Positions 1 through 5,045 of a DNA stretch of 7,670 nucleotides are shown here, piece after piece. The stretch's first letter is position 1; the number at the start of each line of letters is the position of its first letter. This stretch comes from Deltaproteobacteria bacterium (GTDB lineage: Bacteria > Desulfobacterota > Desulfomonilia > UBA1062). The stretch is from NCBI GenBank assembly GCA_016934135.1, contig JAFGTK010000034.1:1-7670 (forward strand), given 5' to 3'. Under the pieces are notes generated by a model. That model did not search any database, was not told where the DNA came from, and saw only the letters and a program-made list of their open reading frames with translations. A program made the position numbers and the translations under genes.

Positions 1-12
1 CTTATCATTTAG

Positions 13-492
13 TTATGGCTTTTTCCGTGAACAGACCCCCATCAGTTCTCCGCTGTCCAGGATATGCCCGTCAACAGCATAGAGGATATTCTTCCTGGTA
101 GCACTGCATGGTTCAACAGAGATGATAGTGTCCAGAGCATATAGCCTGAAGAAATAACGGTGGGTACCGAATGGTGGACAAGGCCCGTTGTAGCCGGTTT
201 TTCGGAACGACGTTATGCCCTGCAGGACTCCTTTATCAATGATGTCTGTATGCTGCATCCCCTCGGGAAGCTCCATTACATCAGGATCGATGTTATACAC
301 GATCCAATGCGTCCATACAGGGAGGATAAACCTCGGTATGGGGATATCCGGGTCTTCCATGATAAGAACCATGCTTACAGTCCGATTCGGAACATCTCCC
401 CATATGATCTGCGGCGACAGGTTTTCACCGCGGCATGTATATTTCCGGGGAATCTGACCGCCTTCATTAAATGAAGGGCTGAAAAGTTTCAT
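13..492 (-). CDS. YbhB/YbcL family (PEBP / Raf-kinase-inhibitor-like) protein
   Basis: This 159-residue soluble protein belongs to the bacterial phosphatidylethanolamine-binding-protein family and is full length for the YbhB/YbcL group. The ligand-pocket signatures are visible in order: Asp47-Pro-Asp49, Trp60-Thr-His62-Trp63 followed by the YNI strand, Gly103-Pro-Cys-Pro-Pro-Phe-Gly109 leading into His111-Arg112-Tyr113, Tyr118-Ala-Leu-Asp121, and a C-terminal GHILDSGELMG helix and strand. No signal peptide or membrane segment is present, so it should be cytoplasmic. The start at 492 lies behind a GGAGG (complement of 506-510), 13 nt away, which is rather far; a closer AAGGA is also present. 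It starts only 34 bp after the carboxyltransferase stop, so it is probably the third gene of that operon. The bacterial family has no settled biochemical role. A link to acyl-CoA or biotin chemistry is suggested only by position. Confidence 0.9.
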   Translation of the reverse strand: MKLFSPSFNEGGQIPRKYTCRGENLSPQIIWGDVPNRTVSMVLIMEDPDIPIPRFILPVWTHWIVYNIDPDVMELPEGMQHTDIIDKGVLQGITSFRKTGYNGPCPPFGTHRYFFRLYALDTIISVEPCSATRKNILYAVDGHILDSGELMGVCSRKKP

Positions 493-526
493 TTCCTTTT
501 GATCGCCTCCTTTTTATTTTAATTGC

Positions 527-2155
527 CTACATGGGCATATTCCCGTGCCGCTTCGAATACCTCGGAGGACGTTTCTTGGTTGAGAGAAAATCAAGCGTTC
601 TGATAAAAACCCTGCGTGTTTCCCTCGGTTCGATAACATCATTGATAAAGGGGTTATATGCAGCCTCATGCATGGGATTTGCATAGCGTTTCTCGTACTC
701 TTGAAGCAATTGGCTGCGAACCTTTTCGGGCTGATCCGAATTCCGTATGGTCTCCCCGAAAAAGAGTTCCACAGCGGCCCTGGCCCCCATAACCCCAAGT
801 TCGGTAATAGGCCAGTAAAACAGAAAGTCTGTGCCCACCTGTGCAGGGATAACCCCCATGCCCAGGTTTCCGCCTCCGTAGGCCTTGCGCATTACAAGTC
901 CGATCCTTGGGACTGTTGATTCACAAAGGGCATAGAGTACCTTTGCTCCGTGACGGATAATGCCGCATTGTTCCTGTTCACTGCCGGGAAGATAGGCAGA
1001 GGTGTCCACCAGCAGAACAATAGGTATATTAAAGCAGTCGCAGAATCTCATGAATCTGGTCTGCTTGTCAGAGCTGTTTGCCGTGAGACTGCCGGCCAGG
1101 AAACAGGGCTGGTTGGCGACAATCCCCACTGAACGCCCGCCCATTCGGGCAAAGCCCACCACGATTTCCGGGGCGAACTCGGGCTTGATCTCAAAGAATT
1201 GCCCGGCATCCACAAGCACGGCTATTGCCTTGCGGACATCATATGCCTTAGATGCGGCCGAAGGTACTATATCCGTGAGTTCATCCGTGAATCGACCCGG
1301 GTCGTCGATAAGATCCCCTGCCGGCGGACAAGAATCAGCGTTGTCCGGCAGGTAGTCCAGGAGTTCCCTGATACTGCTGAGCATCTCCTGCTCGGTTTTA
1401 TATCTTCTATCGGCAACCCCGGAAACCTTGCAGTGAATCTCTGCTCCTCCAAGAGCGTCCTTGGTCGGCTTCTCTCCCATAACCACCTCCACGGTCCCGG
1501 GGCCGGTGATGAACATATGACTCTGTTTGTCCACCATGAAGATAAAGTCGGTAAGTGCAGGGGAATAGACCGATATCCCTGCGCAGCTTCCCATAACTGC
1601 CGATATCTGAGGAATAAGGCCCGAGGCCTGAGTATTGGGATAAAAAATGGATCCGCCGTGCTTCTCCATCGCCTCGCCGAACACGCTCTTTGAATTCATG
1701 TCCGGGATACGGGCACCGGGGGAATCATGAAGGCCGATAAACGGCACACCCATGTCCAGTGCCGATTCCACAGTACGGTACATCTTGAAGCCGTGGACAG
1801 GACCGATCGACCCCCCCTTGACTGTGGAGTCCTGAGCATAAAGGCAGACAGTCCTGCCGTTAATCTTTCCATACCCGGCAATAAGACCGTCTGCAGGGAT
1901 GCCTTCGATGTGCCCTATGATTAGATTATTCTCTACAAAACTGCCTTCATCCAGCAGATAATGTAACCGCTCACGAGCGGTCATCCTGCCGCTGTTATGG
2001 ATACGTTCCAGCCTGTCTTTGCCCCCTCCCATGAGTGATGCTGCCCTGATCCGGCGCAACTCTTCGATCCTCAGACTGTATTTTTCGTCCATCAAACCCT
2101 TTTCCGGCGCTTTTTCTTCTTTATTATCCGGGTCTGTTTTTCCGGCGATGGCCAT
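527..2155 (-). CDS. Acyl-CoA carboxyltransferase, 12S / PccB / MmdA type (biotin-dependent)
   Basis: This 542-residue cytoplasmic protein has the two crotonase-fold halves of acyl-CoA carboxyltransferases, which move CO2 between biotin and an acyl-CoA such as methylmalonyl-CoA/propionyl-CoA. The N-terminal half carries the RMTARERL motif (57-64) and the DSPGARIP turn, with oxyanion-hole candidates Gly147-Ala148. The C-terminal half carries ANQP (347-350), the AYGGG turn (425-429) and the end signature KRHGNMPM (535-542), close to the KKHGN-x-P tail of 12S and PccB proteins. The position that is Asp in the propionyl-CoA AYGGAYD loop is Leu431 here. The AYGGGNLGMG variant therefore leaves the acyl group open. 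The start is well supported: AAAGGAGGG sits 7 nt before the ATG. The gene lies 136 bp after the biotinyl 5S-like gene with no clear terminator between them. Together they resemble a transcarboxylase (EC 2.1.3.1) rather than a carboxylase. Alternatives are a decarboxylase alpha subunit or a carboxylase whose biotin carboxylase is encoded elsewhere. Confidence 0.93.
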   Translation of the reverse strand: MAIAGKTDPDNKEEKAPEKGLMDEKYSLRIEELRRIRAASLMGGGKDRLERIHNSGRMTARERLHYLLDEGSFVENNLIIGHIEGIPADGLIAGYGKINGRTVCLYAQDSTVKGGSIGPVHGFKMYRTVESALDMGVPFIGLHDSPGARIPDMNSKSVFGEAMEKHGGSIFYPNTQASGLIPQISAVMGSCAGISVYSPALTDFIFMVDKQSHMFITGPGTVEVVMGEKPTKDALGGAEIHCKVSGVADRRYKTEQEMLSSIRELLDYLPDNADSCPPAGDLIDDPGRFTDELTDIVPSAASKAYDVRKAIAVLVDAGQFFEIKPEFAPEIVVGFARMGGRSVGIVANQPCFLAGSLTANSSDKQTRFMRFCDCFNIPIVLLVDTSAYLPGSEQEQCGIIRHGAKVLYALCESTVPRIGLVMRKAYGGGNLGMGVIPAQVGTDFLFYWPITELGVMGARAAVELFFGETIRNSDQPEKVRSQLLQEYEKRYANPMHEAAYNPFINDVIEPRETRRVFIRTLDFLSTKKRPPRYSKRHGNMPM

Positions 2156-2291
2156 TCATCTACCCTCCTTTCCTGCATCACTCATCCGGTTCCAATAACA
2201 ACCTCAAGAGGATCTGAAACCAGCTACCTGTTCTTGCTGGACATCGCTCCTGTGTTTACAGAAAGAGCCTTCTGCTCAAAAAAGCCCCGGT
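2156..2291. other. 136-bp intercistronic gap in the transcarboxylase operon
   Basis: Read leftward, this gap holds only short inverted repeats (CAGAA/TTCTG around 2259-2274 and CCAGC/GCTGG around 2220-2240) and the ribosome binding site of the next gene. No stem followed by a T tract is seen, so read-through into the carboxyltransferase gene is likely. No promoter is obvious. Confidence 0.5.
2163..2173 (-). promoter_or_regulatory. Ribosome binding site of the 12S-like gene
   Basis: The complement reads GGAAAGGAGGG, 7 nt before ATG 2155. An out-of-frame ATG overlaps just upstream (ATGAATG), and the strong Shine-Dalgarno spacing selects the in-frame one. Confidence 0.75.
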
Positions 2292-4307
2292 CTACATTAC
2301 CAGGGCAAGAATATCGTTCTTTTTCACACTATCGCCGATTCCAAACAAAAAGTCCTGAACCACTCCATTGACGGGACTTACAATGTAGTTCTCCATCTTC
2401 ATGGCCTCGAGAATCAGCACTACGTCGCCTTCATTCACGATAGAGCCCTTTTCCACCTCATAGCGGATGATCATGCCAGGCATGGGGGCGACAATTGGTG
2501 TGCTGTCTGATACATTCGCTTCCCGGCCGGTTGCCGGATCCGCCTTTTGAGTTGTTTTCCGAGGTGCAGAAAAGTCTCTCCCCGGGTTCGCCTCGGATGA
2601 TACCTGACCTGAAGACTGTCTTTCTGCAGAGACTGGGTCCTTTTCCGGCGAGTGAGATCTGTCCTTAGGATGCTGATCAAAAGAAAAAATCCGTTCTCCG
2701 GAGGTCTGTTCGATCTCGATTCTGTACAGATTTCCGTTAACAGACACATTAAAGCTGTGAAGCCCTGTGTTGTTCAGCGGATGCACATCCTCTTGTTTCT
2801 CTTTCTGCTCTAATCCTTTCGCAAGCTCATCTTCAGGAGGTTTCGGAAGCATATCCTTCGGGATTTCCTCCAGGCCGTATTTCCATTTCAGGAAGCGAAA
2901 GCCGGTCAGGGGGTAGAGGGCATAGGTGATTACATCCTCGACATCTCTTGCCAGATCGCGGGTATCGTTGCGGGCCTTTTCAAGCTCAGGCTCCAGTACA
3001 TCTGCAGGCCGTACAGTAATCGGGGTCTGGCCGCGGTGATAATCAGCCAGGGCTGTTTTCTGAATATCAGGATCAAGGGGAACCGGGGTCCGGCCGTAGA
3101 GACCGTAACAGAGGTCCTTTACCTGTGCGGTTATCATCTTGTATCGTTCCTGAGGGGTATCGAAAAGCACATTGTTGACTGTCTGAATACCCACGATCTG
3201 ACTCGTCGGGGTCACCAGAGGCACCTGCCCGAGTTCGCGCCGTACAACAGGAAGCTGCGCAAAGACCTCGTCAAGCTTATCGAGTGCATCCATCTCTCTG
3301 AGCTGATTGACAAGGTTGGAGAGCATACCCCCCGGTGTCTGATGCAGCAGCACGTTGATATCGATGATGGATGTCCTGTTGTCGAGAAGATGCCTGTACC
3401 TGGGTGAAATCTTCTCGAAATACTCGCTGCATACTGCAAGCTGCTTCAGATCGAAAGATGTGTCCCTATCTGTGTACTTGAGGGTTGCAACCAGGGGTTC
3501 CACTGCAGGGTGAGAGGTCCGGTAGGCCCACGGAGACAGGCAGGTATCGACAATATCGACTCCTGCCTCAACAGCCTTGAGCAGAGACATATCCGCCATG
3601 CCCGAGGTGAAGTGACTGTGAAGATGTACGGGTACGCTCACGGTCTCCTTGAGTGCCTTGACAAGGGCATAGGCATCGTATGGCGCGATGAGCCCGGCCA
3701 TATCCTTGATACATATGGTATCGGCCCCCATATCCTGAAGTTCCTTTGCCTTTTTCAGATAATATTCGAGGTTGTACACCTCGCCGCCCATTCGTTCATA
3801 TGTGAGCGAATAGCAGATCGAGCCCTGGAAGTGTCTGCCGTATCTCTTGATCACCCTGACCACTGTATCGAAATTGCGGAAATCATTTAGCGCGTCAAAG
3901 ACCCGGAAGATATCCATTCCGTTTTCACAGGCCCGCTCTACAAAAGCCTCGGCAACGTCATCCGGATAATTTCGGTATCCCACAAGATTCTGACCTCTAA
4001 GCAGCATGGAAAACGGCGTCTTCTTGATGTATTTCTTAAGAGTCCTGATCCTCTCCCACGGATCTTCAGCCAGAAACCGGTGCATGGTGTCAAAGGTTGC
4101 CCCGCCCCAGACCTCCATGGAATAGAACCCGACCTGGTCCATCTCCTGTGCAATGGGTATAAAATCCTCTGTCCTTGCCCGGGTGGCAAAGATCGACTGG
4201 TGTCCGTCCCTCAGAGTTATATCCTGTATTTTCAGCGGATTTTTCAGCCTGACAGGAGGGCTGTCCAAATCGCCTGCAATGAGTTTCCCATGTCGAATAT
4301 TCTTCAT
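2292..4307 (-). CDS. Biotinylated 5S/OadA-type carboxyltransferase (pyruvate/oxaloacetate side)
   Basis: This 671-residue protein is a TIM-barrel pyruvate carboxyltransferase (about 24-300), a conserved PYC_OADA domain (about 300-490), a short beta-rich stretch (515-545), a Ser/Pro/Lys-rich linker (545-603) and a biotinyl domain (604-671). Metal ligands are recognisable from the 5S and OadA families: Asp34 in TLRDGHQS, Lys201 in IKDMAG (the carbamylated lysine) and the His230-Ser-His232 pair. LLRGQNLVGYR (102-112), PGGMLSN (325-331) and VTPTSQIVG (365-373) are also typical. Biotin would be on Lys637 of EAMKMEN, 34 residues from the C terminus as usual. I chose ATG 4307 over one 11 codons upstream because AAGGAAGGGGG stands 7 nt before it and family similarity begins after it. 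In Propionibacterium transcarboxylase the 5S and 1.3S biotin subunits are separate; here they are fused. OadA of the sodium pump or pyruvate carboxylase subunit B are the alternatives. The adjacent 12S-like gene favours transcarboxylase. Confidence 0.92.
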   Translation of the reverse strand: MKNIRHGKLIAGDLDSPPVRLKNPLKIQDITLRDGHQSIFATRARTEDFIPIAQEMDQVGFYSMEVWGGATFDTMHRFLAEDPWERIRTLKKYIKKTPFSMLLRGQNLVGYRNYPDDVAEAFVERACENGMDIFRVFDALNDFRNFDTVVRVIKRYGRHFQGSICYSLTYERMGGEVYNLEYYLKKAKELQDMGADTICIKDMAGLIAPYDAYALVKALKETVSVPVHLHSHFTSGMADMSLLKAVEAGVDIVDTCLSPWAYRTSHPAVEPLVATLKYTDRDTSFDLKQLAVCSEYFEKISPRYRHLLDNRTSIIDINVLLHQTPGGMLSNLVNQLREMDALDKLDEVFAQLPVVRRELGQVPLVTPTSQIVGIQTVNNVLFDTPQERYKMITAQVKDLCYGLYGRTPVPLDPDIQKTALADYHRGQTPITVRPADVLEPELEKARNDTRDLARDVEDVITYALYPLTGFRFLKWKYGLEEIPKDMLPKPPEDELAKGLEQKEKQEDVHPLNNTGLHSFNVSVNGNLYRIEIEQTSGERIFSFDQHPKDRSHSPEKDPVSAERQSSGQVSSEANPGRDFSAPRKTTQKADPATGREANVSDSTPIVAPMPGMIIRYEVEKGSIVNEGDVVLILEAMKMENYIVSPVNGVVQDFLFGIGDSVKKNDILALVM

Positions 4308-4496
4308 TACGAATCCCCCTTCCTTCTCATAGACATGCATCCACGGCAGAAATCTCAGGGTAGGCCTTAACTTTCAGGCCCAAAGCCGACAGCCTGCCCC
4401 CCAGCCATCTTCGCCCGAAGACCTAAAAACGGATCAGAACCTTTCATGATGCTGTCGGCAAATCGCATTACAGACACACAGGTCATTCGCCAATAT
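4308..4496 (-). promoter_or_regulatory. Long structured 5' leader of the leftward operon (predicted)
   Basis: If transcription starts near 4496 from the sigma-54 site, the mRNA has a leader of about 189 nt. It contains a perfect 9-bp inverted repeat (GCCGACAGC at 4385-4393 with GCTGTCGGC at 4451-4459), a nested small hairpin TCTTC/GAAGA with a 4-nt loop at 4408-4421, and a second hairpin GGCCT/AGGCC at 4361-4382 (7 bp if a G-U pair is counted). No T tract follows, so these are not simple terminators. I do not recognise a known riboswitch class. The folding is read by eye and is not calculated. Confidence 0.4.
4314..4325 (-). promoter_or_regulatory. Ribosome binding site deciding the start of the 5S-like gene
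   Basis: The complement reads AAGGAAGGGGG and ends about 7 nt before ATG 4307. It lies inside the reading frame of the longer alternative start at 4340, which has no comparable site, so the shorter protein is preferred. Confidence 0.7.
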
Positions 4497-4506
4497 CAGC
4501 AGCTAA

Positions 4507-4522
4507 AGCAAGGATAATGCCA
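4507..4522 (-). promoter_or_regulatory. Sigma-54 (RpoN) promoter, leftward
   Basis: On the minus strand the sequence is TGGCAT-TATCC-TTGCT. It matches the -24/-12 consensus TGGCAC-N5-TTGCW at all but the last base of the -24 element, where T is a common variant. The invariant GG and GC are 10 bp apart. The predicted start point is near 4496. It faces the 5S-like gene and is built from the same half-elements as the rightward promoter. Confidence 0.75.
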
Positions 4523-4609
4523 CGGACGGCTCCATACCGCTTCCAGAGGGATTATTCACGATGTATGGTTAAAAATCGTTTTGCCCTTGTGAAACCGAGA
4601 CACATATGC

Positions 4610-4624
4610 CCAGTCTTCCACTGG
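4610..4624. promoter_or_regulatory. Candidate upstream activator dyad for the leftward promoter
   Basis: The dyad CCAGT-N5-ACTGG is centred about 120 bp upstream of the predicted leftward start, a usual distance for enhancer-binding-protein sites. A five-base half-site is weak evidence on its own, and it differs from the dyads near the rightward promoter. Confidence 0.2.
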
Positions 4625-4668
4625 ACATTGCTAATTATGATACTGATTCTATTATCTATTTCTGAATC

Positions 4669-4781
4669 GGGTCATTCTGTCCCTTTCCGGGCATTCCTGT
4701 CGCAATCCATTTTTACAGAGATATTTCATCTGCTTGTCATTCCTGCACAAAGATGACGTCTGACCCGGCATTGAATGACCC
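4669..4781. repeat. Inverted-repeat-bounded 113-bp segment, possible degenerate MITE/REP-like element
   Basis: GGGTCATTC at 4669-4677 is matched by its exact inverse GAATGACCC at 4773-4781. Inside and nearby are repeated CATTCnTG-like words (4674, 4692 and 4738) and an inverted GGAATGCAGG at 4788-4797. These are reminiscent of the short dispersed GTCATTCC...GGAATG palindromes common in many proteobacterial genomes. No target duplication is visible. Confidence 0.3.
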
Positions 4782-4860
4782 ACTTCGGGAATGCAGGACC
4801 CATATAATGATTTGTGCTGGCTTTACCATAATAATGCCTTATTTATCAACAGGTTGAATG

Positions 4861-4868
4861 CGGTACCG
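4861..4868. promoter_or_regulatory. Perfect 8-bp palindrome CGGTACCG, possible activator half-site region
   Basis: This palindrome lies about 135 bp upstream of the predicted rightward start, within enhancer range. It could equally be chance. Confidence 0.15.
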
Positions 4869-4883
4869 ATCCTTGAGATACTG

Positions 4884-4897
4884 GGCACATCTGTCCC
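4884..4897. promoter_or_regulatory. Candidate upstream activator dyad for the rightward promoter
   Basis: The near-palindrome GGCACA-TC-TGTCCC can be written with arms GGxACA and TGTxCC, with one mismatched pair. Its centre is about 110 bp upstream of the predicted start at 5001, and the IHF site lies between it and the promoter. That layout is standard for sigma-54 promoters, but the site itself is a guess from symmetry. Confidence 0.3.
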
Positions 4898-4928
4898 GGC
4901 CACATGGAAGGTATTTTACGGTCTGGAC

Positions 4929-4949
4929 TGATTATATTGCATTTAATCA
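4929..4949. repeat. Inverted repeat TGATTA-N9-TAATCA
   Basis: A perfect 6-bp dyad with a 9-bp spacer, centred at 4939. Its right arm overlaps the IHF site. It could be a regulator site or simply part of a bendable AT-rich tract. Confidence 0.3.
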
Positions 4950-4957
4950 ATACGTTG
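4945..4957 (+). promoter_or_regulatory. IHF binding site (full consensus match)
   Basis: AATCAATACGTTG fits WATCAANNNNTTR at every defined position. It sits 17 bp before the -24 element, centred about 50 bp upstream of the predicted start. That is where IHF bends DNA to bring an enhancer-bound activator onto sigma-54 polymerase. Confidence 0.55.
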
Positions 4958-4974
4958 CGGGTATTGAGCATTCA

Positions 4975-4990
4975 TGGCATCGTCTTTGCT
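4975..4990 (+). promoter_or_regulatory. Sigma-54 (RpoN) promoter of the glycyl radical enzyme gene
   Basis: TGGCAT-CGTCT-TTGCT matches the -24/-12 consensus, with the essential GG and GC 10 bp apart. The predicted start is near 5001, giving a 45-nt leader to ATG 5046 with the ribosome binding site inside it. The upstream ATG at 5010 would lie only about 9 nt from the 5' end, which supports the later start. Confidence 0.78.
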
Positions 4991-5033
4991 CTCCTGATTA
5001 ACGGATGAAATGAACTCAAAAAAAAACCTTAAC

Positions 5034-5039
5034 AGGAGG
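5034..5039 (+). promoter_or_regulatory. Ribosome binding site deciding the start of the glycyl radical enzyme
   Basis: A perfect AGGAGG with a 6-nt spacer precedes ATG 5046. The in-frame ATG at 5010 has no such site, so the 804-residue form is favoured over the 816-residue one. Confidence 0.8.
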
Positions 5040-5045
5040 TTGGCG

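Larger units (their letters stand above)
4523..4974. other. Gene-free region between the divergent promoters
   Basis: About 450 bp separate the two sigma-54 sites. No convincing coding sequence was found: the possible frames are short, lack good ribosome binding sites and have no recognisable motif. The stretch holds AT-rich DNA (about 4625-4665), a decayed inverted-repeat structure (4669-4781), candidate activator dyads and an IHF site close to the rightward promoter. Confidence 0.6.

Noticed and set aside
1199..1693. 164-codon frame opposite the carboxyltransferase gene
   Set aside because: The other strand encodes a complete, conserved carboxyltransferase here, and this frame shows no motif.
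2201..2280. Small inverted repeats between the two carboxyltransferase genes, considered as a terminator
   Set aside because: Stems are only 4-5 bp and no T tract follows on the transcribed strand.
4308..4340. Eleven-codon N-terminal extension of the 5S-like protein
   Set aside because: A strong ribosome binding site lies inside the extension and places the start at 4307; the extra residues match nothing in the family.
4517..4756. 79-codon rightward frame in the intergenic region
   Set aside because: It has no ribosome binding site and no recognisable motif, and it overlaps the leftward sigma-54 promoter and the repeat segment.
5010..5045. Twelve-codon N-terminal extension of the glycyl radical enzyme
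   Set aside because: The AGGAGG at 5034-5039 is inside it, and the predicted transcript start leaves almost no leader for ATG 5010.
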